The notes under the pieces were generated by a model, which was not told the origin of the DNA, did not search any database, and saw only the letters and a program-made list of their open reading frames with translations. Below, in pieces: positions 44,864 through 53,830 of a stretch of 64,000 bases of DNA (position 1 is its first letter; every line of letters starts with the position of its first letter). This DNA is from JAVHYG01 sp040390025 (GTDB lineage Bacteria > Pseudomonadota > Gammaproteobacteria > Diplorickettsiales > Diplorickettsiaceae), in assembly GCA_040390025.1 (NCBI GenBank), contig JAZJZD010000012.1, positions 1 to 64,000 of the forward strand, given 5' to 3'. The translations under genes and the position numbers were made by a program.

Positions 44864-45802
44864 ATGAGTAACGATGTGCTGAATCAGGTTAAACAACTTG
44901 TTATGAGACAACTATGGCGTAATTATGTAGCTAACTTGCGTTCGGTGTCACATATTCAAACGGTTTTACAAGAGCAATATGACGAAGTTTTGTTATGGGA
45001 TCATTTCGCGCTCATCGATTTACCTGGACCGCATACAGGGATAGGTCCGCTTAGCGAATTATTTCTCCATTTGGACTATGAGGTTCGAGGTCGAGATTAC
45101 TTACCGGAAAAACAAAATGACTTTGTATGGTTAGCTGAAAAATCGATTGAGGCTCAATCTGCAAAGAAAGCTTTGCCACAAGTCGTAGTAGCTGATTTTC
45201 GTCGTGAAGAGCTAGCTCCTGAAGTCCGAAAAATTATCGATGCCTACGCAAGTTTAGCAAAGCCTTTAGATATTGAACAATTACGTCATTTGCAGAGGCG
45301 TATTTTAGACCAAGATAAAGATGCAATTTATGAAATAGTTAAGTTAGTTACAGATTATCTTAAAGGTCGTGATTGGCCTTTACCCAGCGTAAAGGAATTT
45401 GAAACTGTAAAACAGAGTAATGAGTTATTGGCTTGGGTATTAGTCATGGGCCGTCAGGTCAATCATTTCGGCTGGGCGATCCATTTATCTAAAAGCTTTA
45501 ATAATTTGCAAGTATTTAATCAATTTGTTAGTGACACGCTAAGTATCCCTTTAAATGAAAAGGGTGGAGTCATTAAAGGTCATGCTGAAAACGGTATTGA
45601 ACAAAGTTCCACGGCGCCGATTACCCAATCAGTAACGTTAGTGGATGGGACGATTGATGTATCGGATCGTTTTATAGAGTTTGTTTGGCGTTATCCTGTA
45701 TTATCATCAAACGAGAAGCCTGTCTTATGGAACGACTATTTTACCGGATTTATTGCAAATAATGCTGATCATGTCGTCGAATCACTTTATCTTTATTGCT
45801 GA
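44864..45802 (+). CDS. DUF1338 family protein (2-oxoadipate dioxygenase/decarboxylase-like)
   Basis: A 312-residue member of the family that includes HglS/YdcJ, Fe(II) enzymes making 2-hydroxyglutarate from 2-oxoadipate in lysine breakdown. Three metal ligands can be proposed: H47 (LLWDHFAL), H201 (QVNHFGW) and E272 (RFIEFVWR), the VOC-like His-His-Glu set. It resembles the shorter DUF1338 proteins, so the substrate is uncertain. Its role in an intracellular bacterium is unclear. The next gene starts about 50 bp later on the same strand. Confidence 0.65.
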   Translation: MSNDVLNQVKQLVMRQLWRNYVANLRSVSHIQTVLQEQYDEVLLWDHFALIDLPGPHTGIGPLSELFLHLDYEVRGRDYLPEKQNDFVWLAEKSIEAQSAKKALPQVVVADFRREELAPEVRKIIDAYASLAKPLDIEQLRHLQRRILDQDKDAIYEIVKLVTDYLKGRDWPLPSVKEFETVKQSNELLAWVLVMGRQVNHFGWAIHLSKSFNNLQVFNQFVSDTLSIPLNEKGGVIKGHAENGIEQSSTAPITQSVTLVDGTIDVSDRFIEFVWRYPVLSSNEKPVLWNDYFTGFIANNADHVVESLYLYC

Positions 45803-45849
45803 AGATTGTTGCGATTTATCTACGCTACTTGCATTTTTATAGGTATAAC

Positions 45850-46440
45850 ATGAAAAAAACTGAAATCTATTATGTAACAGGCAATACAGGAAAATTTGAA
45901 GAAGTTGCCGATTTTTTTAAGAAAAATTGTCCTGAGATAACTATTAAGCATTATTCACTAGATGTTGAAGAAATTCAGAGCTTAGATCAAAAAGCAGTGG
46001 TTCAGGATAAAGTTGAAAAGGCTTTTGCTAAAGTCAATAAACCTTTATTACTTGATGATGGTGGTATTTTTTTTGATGCCTATAATCAATTTCCTGGTAC
46101 TTTATCAAAATTTGTTTTTCAAGGTTTAGGATTTAAAGGTTTATTTAAACTCGTTGAAGAGGATAATCGTGCTTCATTTATTTTACAATTAGCCTATAGG
46201 GATGGAGTACAAACACAGTTATTTGAAGGGGTTTGTAAAGGCACTATTATTAAACCAGCGGATTTAACGAGTCATCCCGAATTGCCATTTACAGCTATTT
46301 TTAAACCGAATGGATCGGATAAAACATTGGCAGAATTGCGTTATACACCTGATTTTTTTCATTATTCATTTCGTCAGCAGGCTTTAAAGAAATTTATTGA
46401 TTGGTATAACACCCAAGATGGTAAAGAAGCAAACGTTTAA
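45850..46440 (+). CDS. HAM1-like non-canonical purine NTP pyrophosphatase (RdgB/ITPase family)
   Basis: About 196 residues. The ATG at 45850 is chosen (AGGT upstream; YYVTGNTGKFEEVADFF follows, the phosphate-binding TGN.GK). Further signatures: SLDVEEIQSLD, LLLDDGGIFFDA (replaces the usual EDSGL.VDAL) and FPGTLSKFV. It should hydrolyse dITP/XTP to keep them out of DNA, but the divergent active site (DDGG) suggests a different or wider substrate range; the canonical RdgB may be elsewhere. The stop codon lies inside the next gene. Confidence 0.82.
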   Translation: MKKTEIYYVTGNTGKFEEVADFFKKNCPEITIKHYSLDVEEIQSLDQKAVVQDKVEKAFAKVNKPLLLDDGGIFFDAYNQFPGTLSKFVFQGLGFKGLFKLVEEDNRASFILQLAYRDGVQTQLFEGVCKGTIIKPADLTSHPELPFTAIFKPNGSDKTLAELRYTPDFFHYSFRQQALKKFIDWYNTQDGKEANV

Positions 46441-47698
46441 TACGTTACAGCGGCGCACGATTTTATCAGCTTCGATAGGAACTGTATTAGAATGGTATGA
46501 CTTTAGTATTTATGCCTATTTAGCGGCTATTTTTTCGACACTTTTTTTCCCAACTTCAAAATCAAGCGTAGCGTTGCTATGGAGTTATGGCGTGTTTGCT
46601 ATAGGCTATGTTGCACGTCCGCTCGGCGCATTATTGTTTGGCCATTTTGGGGATACACAAGGAAGAAAAAAAGCCTTAACGGTGACTATTTTGTTAATGG
46701 CAATAACAACGTTTGCTATGGGGCTACTACCGAGCTACGAAACGCTAGGAATAATAGCGCCACTACTATTAGTGGCCTTGCGATTACTTCAAGGTATTGC
46801 GGTAGGTGGCGAAGCATTTGGTTCCGCCTGTTTTATTGTCGAGTCGATTCCTCCGAAAAAAAATGGCTTATTTTCTTCTTTGATTTGGGCCAGCTCAGTG
46901 ATTGGTATGTTGTTAGCCTCGTTAGTCGTATTTATTACTTTCTTGTTGTTTCAAGGAAAGTCACTTTATACTTTAGGATGGCGGTTACCGTTTTTATTAG
47001 CCGCGTTAAGTGGAATAATTGGCTATTATATTCGTTCCAAAACGAGCGAAACGGAAGCCTTTCAATGTTTAGCGCGTGATCGTTTAGTTGAAAAATATCC
47101 CCTAAAAACCATTTTTATTTCGCATAAATTATTAGTGCTTAAATTAGTTGGGTTATATTTATTATCGGCCTTAATCACTTATTTAGCTTTTATCTTTATG
47201 CCCGTCTATTTCTCCGATGTACTAGGCCATTCTAGAATCGATGCGAATGCGGTTAATACGGTAATGCTCATATTATTAATGAGCTTAGATATTTTTTTTG
47301 GTTGGTTATCAGATAGTGTGGGAAGAAAGCGGTTAATGTTAATAGCCGCTAGTGGTTTTGTTGTATTAAGTTATCCACTTTATTATTTTATTGCACATGG
47401 GAATGTGGTTGAACTGATTTTTAGTCAAACACTATTTACTTTATTAGCGGCTGGATTTCAAGGACCGTTGATGGCATTGACGATTGATTTAATCCCTATC
47501 AATATTCGCTATACATTAGGTTCATTGGGGTACAATCTTGCTTATTCTATTTTTGGTGGGACAGCGCCGCTGGTGGCGATGTTTTTAATTACAAAAACCA
47601 ATCATTTAGCTATTCCGGGTCTTTATTTAGCCGCGGGTGCTGTGTTAGCCACGCTATGTTTGTTGGTAATTAACGAAACGCAGAAAAACCACACTTGA
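46418..47698 (+). CDS. MFS transporter, metabolite:H+ symporter (ProP-like)
   Basis: About 426 residues with 12 predicted membrane segments. Signatures: LEWYDFSIYAYLA in segment 1, GALLFGHFGDTQGRKKAL (RxGRR-type loop 2-3), RLLQGIAVGGE in segment 4 and SDSVGRKRLM in loop 8-9. The family includes the osmoprotectant transporter ProP and alpha-ketoglutarate/shikimate permeases; Legionellales carry many of them. Start ATG 46418 overlaps the HAM1-like gene by 23 bp; an upstream TTG is less likely. Ligand unknown. Confidence 0.88.
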   Translation: MVKKQTFNTLQRRTILSASIGTVLEWYDFSIYAYLAAIFSTLFFPTSKSSVALLWSYGVFAIGYVARPLGALLFGHFGDTQGRKKALTVTILLMAITTFAMGLLPSYETLGIIAPLLLVALRLLQGIAVGGEAFGSACFIVESIPPKKNGLFSSLIWASSVIGMLLASLVVFITFLLFQGKSLYTLGWRLPFLLAALSGIIGYYIRSKTSETEAFQCLARDRLVEKYPLKTIFISHKLLVLKLVGLYLLSALITYLAFIFMPVYFSDVLGHSRIDANAVNTVMLILLMSLDIFFGWLSDSVGRKRLMLIAASGFVVLSYPLYYFIAHGNVVELIFSQTLFTLLAAGFQGPLMALTIDLIPINIRYTLGSLGYNLAYSIFGGTAPLVAMFLITKTNHLAIPGLYLAAGAVLATLCLLVINETQKNHT

Positions 47699-47729
47699 TG
47701 ACCATCATCGTGCCAAATGACGACACACC

Positions 47730-48665
47730 CTAACGACTCGCCAGTTTGATATGCTCAACAAGGTGTGTACATTTATTTTTTTCATTATAACTAAGCATAT
47801 AAAGATTTTTCCAAGAACGTAACCAAGTCATTTGCCGTTTGGCTAGCTGACGGGTCGCGATAATGGCTCGTTCTTGCATCTCATTATAAGAAAGTTCACC
47901 AGTTAAATAACTCCAGATTTGACGGTAACCGACGGTGCGAATAGAAGGTAAATCGCTGTTTAAATCACCTCGTTTAAATAAATTTTCTACTTCTTCAACA
48001 AAGCCCTGTTCTAACATGTTTTTAAAGCGATTTTTTATAATCTGGCGGTGATGACTTTTGTCATCAGGAATAAGTGCAATATTAATAAATTGATAGGGGA
48101 GAAATACAAGGGGTTGAGATTGTTGTATCTCCGTCAGTGTTTTCCCTGTTATTTCAGCAACTTCTAAAGCACGTAAGATACGTTGTGGATCGTGAGGATG
48201 GATACGTTGTGCAGTTTTTGGATCCATTAATTGTAAACGTGTATAGAGTGTGGCTAATCCTTGTTTTTTTAGCGCTTGTTGTAATTGTTGCCGTATATCT
48301 GGGTTGGCCTTGGGAAGTGCCGCGATTCCTTGTTGTAATACATGAAAATAAAGCATTGTTCCTCCCACTAGGAGCGGAATATGCTTTTTTTCTAAAATAG
48401 CTTCAATAGCAAGTAACGCATCTTCTCGAAAGTCACCGGCAGAATAAGCTTGTGAAGGATCGCGTATATCAATGAGACGGTGGGGTGCTTTTTTTAAGAT
48501 ATCTGGCGCAGGTTTTGCAGTGCCAATATTCATATCCCGGTATATCATCGCCGAATCGACACTAATAATTTCAGCGGGTAACTGTTGAATGAGCTCAATG
48601 GCTAAATCGGTTTTTCCGCTAGCCGTAGGTCCCATCAGACAAATAACAGGTTTTTTAACGTCCAC
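47730..48665 (-). CDS. miaA: tRNA dimethylallyltransferase MiaA
   Basis: Adds the isopentenyl group to A37 of tRNAs reading UNN codons. P-loop GPTASGKT near the start, DSAMIYRDMNIGTAKP (DSxQ-like, with Met for Gln), HRLIDIRDP, VGGTMLYFHVL and HPHDPQRILRALE. The frame is open into mutL, but the GTG at 48663-48665 (11-bp overlap with mutL) gives 311 residues, the usual length. The mutL-miaA order is the gammaproteobacterial one; hfq, which normally follows, is missing and a convergent MFS gene is there instead. Confidence 0.94.
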   Translation of the reverse strand: MDVKKPVICLMGPTASGKTDLAIELIQQLPAEIISVDSAMIYRDMNIGTAKPAPDILKKAPHRLIDIRDPSQAYSAGDFREDALLAIEAILEKKHIPLLVGGTMLYFHVLQQGIAALPKANPDIRQQLQQALKKQGLATLYTRLQLMDPKTAQRIHPHDPQRILRALEVAEITGKTLTEIQQSQPLVFLPYQFINIALIPDDKSHHRQIIKNRFKNMLEQGFVEEVENLFKRGDLNSDLPSIRTVGYRQIWSYLTGELSYNEMQERAIIATRQLAKRQMTWLRSWKNLYMLSYNEKNKCTHLVEHIKLASR

Positions 48666-50499
48666 GCAAAAATAACCGGTCAATTTCAGAAAGCGATAAT
48701 TGTTTCCAGGTTGGCCTTCCATGATTGCATTGATTGCTGCGCTCTGTTGTTTCCATATCACGTAATAGTTGATTCATTTCAGGTAAAGTCATTGTTCGAT
48801 TTGCACGTATGGCGCTATGGCAGGCGACACTAGATAAGAGTTCATTAATTTTTTCTGGAAAGCGCTGACTACTTTCATGCTCGTTTAAATCGCTTAGGAT
48901 ATCGTGTATGAACTGTTTGATATCGATGTGTGATAATAGGGAAGGAATCTGACGGACGATAATAGTATTCGGACCTAAATTTTCGAGTTCAAAACCAAAT
49001 TGTTTCAATAAAGAATGATATTCTTCGAATATTTCAGTTTCTTTGCTAGCCAGACTTAAGCTGATAGGAATCAATAAAGTTTGTGTACTAATCCCTGCTT
49101 TTTTTACATCCTGTTTGAGACGTTCATAGAGTATGCGCTCATGTGCCGCATGGATGTCGACTAACACTAAACCGAGTGTATTTTGCGCGAGTATGTAAAT
49201 ACCATGTAATTGTGCCAGAGCAAAACCTAGCGGTGGTTTTTTTTCAAGCTGTTCTATTTGCTCGGGTTCCGGATAGGGTAATACGTTATCGTGTATTGTT
49301 TTTTTTGATAGAGGGTTTGGCTGGGTGGTTTTTGATGCAGCGGAATAAGGAATCGATGGAGATTCTACCTGCAATGGAAAAGTGGTTTGCTGGGTTATGT
49401 TACTGGATGAAAATTCTTTTTGGTGCGTCAATACTTCTTTGTTCGCATACATAGATTCATCAAGTTGAGGAGCAGAGGTCGGCTCGTTAGAAGTCGGGAA
49501 CGTCTTCGCTAATGCCTTTTGTAAACATTGTTTGACAAAATCATAGACGGATCGACTTTCGCGGAAGCGAACTTCGTATTTTGCAGGATGTGCATTGACG
49601 TCGACAGATTGAGGGTCAATATCAAGAAATAAAACAAAAGCAGGATGTCGGCCATTATATAAGACATCATGATAGGCTTGTTTTACAGCATGGTTTATTA
49701 ACCTATCTTTAACGATGCGGTTATTTACATAAAAGTATTGTAGGTCGGTTTGGCTGCGTGAAAAAGTAGGCAGGGAAATCCAGCCCCATAGATGTAAATC
49801 AAGGGCTTCAAACTCTATATAAATAGCATTTTCAACAAATGTTGCGCCACATAAGGTTTTTATACGTTCTTCCTGCATTGTTTTATCAAGTGCGGGACGA
49901 AGTTGGTGGATCAAGCGTTTATTATGATTGAGCGTTAAACCAATTGAAAAATGGCTAAGAGATAGACGTTTGACCAGTTCTTCAATATGTGAAAATTCAG
50001 TTTGTTCTTTGCGTAAAAATTTTCGTCTAGCGGGTGTATTGAAAAAAAGCTCATGAACTTCCACCGTGGTTCCTCGGAGGTGAGAAATCGGCATTAGGGT
50101 GGGTTCATTCTGATAATCAACAGTAATTTGCCAGCCTTGATTTGTGGTGTCGGTAGAAGAGCCTAAATGAAGGCGAGAAACAGAACTGATACTGGCTAGG
50201 GCTTCGCCACGAAATCCTAATGTTTTGATCTGTGTTAAATCGTCTAAATCGCGTATTTTACTGGTCGCATGACGGTCTAAAGCTAAAAGTAGATCATCTT
50301 TATGGATTCCGTGCCCATCATCACGAATACGAATGCGCTGAATGCCGCCTTTATCGATATCGATATCAATCTGCGAGCAAGCGGCATCTAAACTATTTTC
50401 CACAAGTTCTTTTATGATAGAAGCTGGACGTTCGATGACTTCTCCGGCGGCAATTTGATTAGCGAGTTGGGGCGTTAAACGTTGAATACGTGTTGACAT
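48655..50499 (-). CDS. mutL: DNA mismatch repair protein MutL
   Basis: A 614-residue GHKL ATPase. N-terminal domain: IAAGEVIERPASIIKELVENSLDA motif I (split as IAAGEVIERP at 15 and ELVENSLDA about 31), DDGHGI, RHATSKI, TLGFRGEALASISSV. Middle: PTSEEP-like low-complexity linker at about 340-420. The C-terminal dimer domain lacks the DQHAAxERxxYE endonuclease motif's metal site (it has VDIHAAHERILYE), so the active-site Gln is Ile and nuclease activity is doubtful. miaA follows by overlap; a kinase gene precedes it. Confidence 0.95.
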   Translation of the reverse strand: MSTRIQRLTPQLANQIAAGEVIERPASIIKELVENSLDAACSQIDIDIDKGGIQRIRIRDDGHGIHKDDLLLALDRHATSKIRDLDDLTQIKTLGFRGEALASISSVSRLHLGSSTDTTNQGWQITVDYQNEPTLMPISHLRGTTVEVHELFFNTPARRKFLRKEQTEFSHIEELVKRLSLSHFSIGLTLNHNKRLIHQLRPALDKTMQEERIKTLCGATFVENAIYIEFEALDLHLWGWISLPTFSRSQTDLQYFYVNNRIVKDRLINHAVKQAYHDVLYNGRHPAFVLFLDIDPQSVDVNAHPAKYEVRFRESRSVYDFVKQCLQKALAKTFPTSNEPTSAPQLDESMYANKEVLTHQKEFSSSNITQQTTFPLQVESPSIPYSAASKTTQPNPLSKKTIHDNVLPYPEPEQIEQLEKKPPLGFALAQLHGIYILAQNTLGLVLVDIHAAHERILYERLKQDVKKAGISTQTLLIPISLSLASKETEIFEEYHSLLKQFGFELENLGPNTIIVRQIPSLLSHIDIKQFIHDILSDLNEHESSQRFPEKINELLSSVACHSAIRANRTMTLPEMNQLLRDMETTERSNQCNHGRPTWKQLSLSEIDRLFLRGR

Positions 50500-50546
50500 A
50501 TATTAAGATTACAAGCTATAGGCCAAGATTCTAACAAATTTTTGAA

Positions 50547-52055
50547 TTAATGTCCGCGATTGAGTGAGGTTGTTGCATAAATTGTATTTTCTTCATACCG
50601 GCGAACGCCGGTATCTGGTTTTGCAGCGTTTTTATGGACGGTTGGAATCGAGTGGTTGATAAAGGTGCTGTTCAGAGCAACAGAGGATAAATTTATTTTG
50701 TTATTATTTAATGAATCTGACACATCAGTGGAAATTTTGTTGGCAGGAATTTGATGTAAGGGTGATTGTTTTAATAATTCATCAACAAACTCGTTATGAA
50801 TTTCAGTAGAATAAGGTTGGCGAGGCGCTAATTTTTTTACTATTTTAAGTAGCTTGGCAGCGCTGGGTCGTTCTTCAATAGGTAATAGCATAGCGAGCGT
50901 TAAATCATATAAAATAGAGAAGTGGCACTGGTTTAAATCGGGCGGTGAAAAATAATTGTTTTTATTTAGTCGGCGCATGGCTTTTTTCGCTTCTTTGGCG
51001 AGTGGCGAGGAAGAAAAAGTTTCTCCCCAATTTTTACGGTATAAAAAACCTTCTATTCCTTCTTTGAAAAATGGCGTTTGTGTTTTTTTAAAGCGTTTTC
51101 TAGGTACTAAAAAATCTTCATTTTTAAAAAAAGGAAATTTTGATAGAGTATCTTTCGTTCCAGAGAGATTGTTAGAGAAACAGGGAAATTCATTTGTTAA
51201 TAAATACTGTAAAGCAATTCCCAGTGACCAGATATCTGATTTTTCAATATTTTTAATAGGTTTTTTCGTAAAATTTTCGTTTGTAAAAATTTCAGGCGCA
51301 CTATAGCGGATAGTGCCCATTTGTTTAGCGGGTTGGCAGGCAGGATAAGCACAGTCAAAATCTGCCAGTATGAGATTTCCAGAATTATTTATTAAAATGT
51401 TCTCAAGTTTGATGTCGCCATGTACAATGCCTTTATATGTGTGATCTTTTATGTAAAATTTTTTTGTGTGTAAATGGTCAAGTGCTTCTAAAAGATTTTC
51501 TATTTGTTTATAAAGCCATATAAGCGTAATGTTTTTTTTATTAGAATCATTGAACGAATTAAATAAATAGTCTGTTTGGTTCTTTAGGTTTCCACCTGGC
51601 ATGAGTGGAAAATGAAGTGTGTTTTCATAAAGTGTGTTTTCATAGAAAAGAGGTTGCAATATCGATTTTTCTGCAGAGTTCGGATTAGATACAATAAGTT
51701 GATAAATTTTTATTTCTGACTGAATGGAGTTTCCTCCCTGCTTCCTAACAAGTTTAATCGATGAATTTCTCCCAGGTGAAATCAGTTGTTCTTGATGGAT
51801 ATTTGCATGCGCACCGGGTGTAATGGGGTATTTGAGCTTTAATAAATAGTGATTACTATACTCAATACCAGTATCTCCGTTGTAATCTATAAATTCCTTT
51901 GAAGTAGCAGGATTTATGAAATCTTGTTTAATTCGCGCTCTATCTAATGGGTTGGTCGGCGTAAGAATGACTTCTTTTTTCGATAATTCGTTGTGCTTCT
52001 GAGATATATTGAGTGTTAAATGAGATCTTTTTTTAGGATTGGTATTAGTAAACAT
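50547..52055 (-). CDS. Eukaryotic-like protein kinase, second copy (putative effector)
   Basis: A 502-residue protein. The kinase domain (about 65-385) has strand-3 Lys likely K101 (SSIKLVR), the catalytic loop HGDIKLEN (212-219; Arg replaced by Gly, catalytic D214 present), D232-F-D234 instead of DFG, and GTIRYSAPE (247-255). SDIWSLGIALQYLL is the usual helix F block with Asp. The N-terminal 60 residues are polar and the C-terminus Ser/Asn-rich; no signal peptide. As in the other kinase, the DFD motif is unusual. It replaces amiB between GT2-GtrA and mutL. Confidence 0.82.
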   Translation of the reverse strand: MFTNTNPKKRSHLTLNISQKHNELSKKEVILTPTNPLDRARIKQDFINPATSKEFIDYNGDTGIEYSNHYLLKLKYPITPGAHANIHQEQLISPGRNSSIKLVRKQGGNSIQSEIKIYQLIVSNPNSAEKSILQPLFYENTLYENTLHFPLMPGGNLKNQTDYLFNSFNDSNKKNITLIWLYKQIENLLEALDHLHTKKFYIKDHTYKGIVHGDIKLENILINNSGNLILADFDCAYPACQPAKQMGTIRYSAPEIFTNENFTKKPIKNIEKSDIWSLGIALQYLLTNEFPCFSNNLSGTKDTLSKFPFFKNEDFLVPRKRFKKTQTPFFKEGIEGFLYRKNWGETFSSSPLAKEAKKAMRRLNKNNYFSPPDLNQCHFSILYDLTLAMLLPIEERPSAAKLLKIVKKLAPRQPYSTEIHNEFVDELLKQSPLHQIPANKISTDVSDSLNNNKINLSSVALNSTFINHSIPTVHKNAAKPDTGVRRYEENTIYATTSLNRGH

Positions 52056-52145
52056 TGATATCCTTATTTATTTTTTTATATAAAAATATAACGAATTTAT
52101 AATATATCGAGTACTTGGTTTAACGAATATTAGTAATTCCGCGGA

Positions 52146-53213
52146 TTAAGCTTTATTTTTTAATAGTAGTGGTTTATTAAAAATAAAGAAACGTTGTATT
52201 GTAAAGGATAGAATAAATAAAGCAATTTCGGCAATGATTTTACTGCTGTAGACATTGATGCCAAAACTATGAATAAACTTTATTAAGCTATAAGCTATTA
52301 ACCCTAAAAAACTTGCTAAGCTAGCATATTTAATAGCAGCGGGAAGTAGTTTATTTCGACTTTTAAATGCCAAATGGTGGTTCAATTTAAAGTTAAAGGT
52401 GGCAGATAAAATACGCCCAACGAGAACAGCAAGGAATATATTTTTTTTTATCCAATATATAAAGGAAAAAAATGTGAAATCAATGATTGCTGAAAGAAGA
52501 GATATAGCCGCGAAACGTATGAAGACAAAATAAATCTTAATCGAATCAATCAGTGGATTGAAATGCGAAGAGTTATTGCCATCAAGATAGACAGTACTAA
52601 TCGGGATTTGCTGAATAGCGATCTGCTGTTGTTCTGTAGCTAGTAACATCTCTAACTCAAAATCATAGCTTGATGTTTTTGAGTTAAGTAAGGTATTTTT
52701 GATTAATTTGCGGGGTATGGCGCGTAAACCCGTTTGGGTATCTTGTAGAGGTATTCTAGTAAATAGCCGCAAAACAAATTTCGTCAATTTGTTCCCAAAT
52801 CGACTACGCCAAGGCGTTGAGGCTTTATTAAATTCTCGTACACCTAAATAAAGGCCTATTGGATTTTTCATGAAAACATCTGAAATATGAATAATGTCTT
52901 TGGGAAGATGTTGCCCATCGGCGTCGGCAGTAACAATGCCTAATGCAGTAGGAGTGCTGGATGCTAGCCAATGTTTAAAACCTGTTTTAAGCGCTTGGCC
53001 CTTTCCTTGGTTTTTAGTATGTTTCAATAACTCAACATTAAAATTGCAAACTTTCGAAAAAATGGAAGACTTGTCTTCGTCCGAACCATCATCGACTACA
53101 ATGATCCTTTGATTTGGCCGAAGTTTTCGTAAGGTTCTTACAAGCTCTATTAGCTTTTCATTCGGTTGGTAAGCTGGAATAAGAAGTGTAGGGTAATGGT
53201 CTTCCGTTAACAT
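52146..53213 (-). CDS. Family 2 glycosyltransferase fused to a GtrA-like membrane domain
   Basis: A 355-residue protein. The N-terminal half is a GT2 (TLLIPAYQPNEKL, IIVVDDGSDED, TADADGQH for the metal site), like dolichyl-phosphate or undecaprenyl-phosphate sugar transferases. The C-terminal half (about 225-350) has four hydrophobic segments of the GtrA flippase type (AISLLSAIIDFTFFSFIYW, GRILSATFNFKLNHHLAF). In one chain this could make and flip a lipid-linked sugar for surface glycan modification. Upstream is an inverted repeat (53223-53278). Confidence 0.85.
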   Translation of the reverse strand: MLTEDHYPTLLIPAYQPNEKLIELVRTLRKLRPNQRIIVVDDGSDEDKSSIFSKVCNFNVELLKHTKNQGKGQALKTGFKHWLASSTPTALGIVTADADGQHLPKDIIHISDVFMKNPIGLYLGVREFNKASTPWRSRFGNKLTKFVLRLFTRIPLQDTQTGLRAIPRKLIKNTLLNSKTSSYDFELEMLLATEQQQIAIQQIPISTVYLDGNNSSHFNPLIDSIKIYFVFIRFAAISLLSAIIDFTFFSFIYWIKKNIFLAVLVGRILSATFNFKLNHHLAFKSRNKLLPAAIKYASLASFLGLIAYSLIKFIHSFGINVYSSKIIAEIALFILSFTIQRFFIFNKPLLLKNKA

Positions 53214-53222
53214 ATCTAGATT

Positions 53223-53278
53223 ATATACTGCTCGCCGTTAAAAACGCGATTTTTTTTAGAGACTGTCGAGCAGTATAT
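53223..53278. repeat. Perfect 12-bp inverted repeat, possible relative of family B
   Basis: ATATACTGCTCG (53223-53234) and CGAGCAGTATAT (53267-53278) are exact reverse complements with a 32-bp spacer. The following TCCGATTACATGGCGG resembles the middle of family B copy 1 (ACCGATCATATGACGG). The element lies in the 127-bp gap before the GT2-GtrA gene. Confidence 0.6.
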
Positions 53279-53340
53279 CCGATTACATGGCGGTTCCCTC
53301 CTTGGAAACTCCAATAACCAATTAGTTACCAGAGACGAGC

Positions 53341-53802
53341 TTAGTCCTCTATTAATCTCAAAAGTTGCTGACCACGAGCCGTTTCTGTTTGTAGTTCAAT
53401 TTGTCGATGAGAACCAAGATCAGTGAAAGTATAAAGCATATCCGGTGGTGGTAAAAAATTGAGTGCGCGCTCTGGCCATTCTATTAACCAAATTGCGGGT
53501 TCATCAAATTCATCATATAAGCCAATTTCAAGCATTTCTGAAGGTGTGTGTAAGCGGTAAAGATCGAGATGAAAAATATGATATTTTAGCAATTGATAAC
53601 TTTCGAAGAGGGTATAAGTAGGGCTTTTTACCAAGCCGTTATAACCCAACGCTTCTAGAAAAAAACGTACAAATGTTGTTTTTCCTGCGCCAAGCTCTCC
53701 TTGTAAAAAAATAACCAAACGTTCATTTTTAGGGCAGGCTTTCGCAATTTTTGCGGCCAGACGTTTTGTTTCCATTTCGCTATTAAGTAAATAAGCGGGC
53801 AT
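53341..53802 (-). CDS. tsaE: tRNA threonylcarbamoyladenosine biosynthesis protein TsaE
   Basis: A 153-residue P-loop ATPase of the t6A pathway with LQGELGAGKTTFVR (Walker A), SPTYTLFESY and HLDLYRL, and LIEWPERA. It works with TsaB/TsaD on ANN-decoding tRNAs. In most gammaproteobacteria it precedes amiB-mutL; here amiB is replaced by GT2-GtrA and a kinase. Confidence 0.95.
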   Translation of the reverse strand: MPAYLLNSEMETKRLAAKIAKACPKNERLVIFLQGELGAGKTTFVRFFLEALGYNGLVKSPTYTLFESYQLLKYHIFHLDLYRLHTPSEMLEIGLYDEFDEPAIWLIEWPERALNFLPPPDMLYTFTDLGSHRQIELQTETARGQQLLRLIED

Positions 53803-53830
53803 AGTTCTAAAAGCTTTTTTGTTCGAGAGG

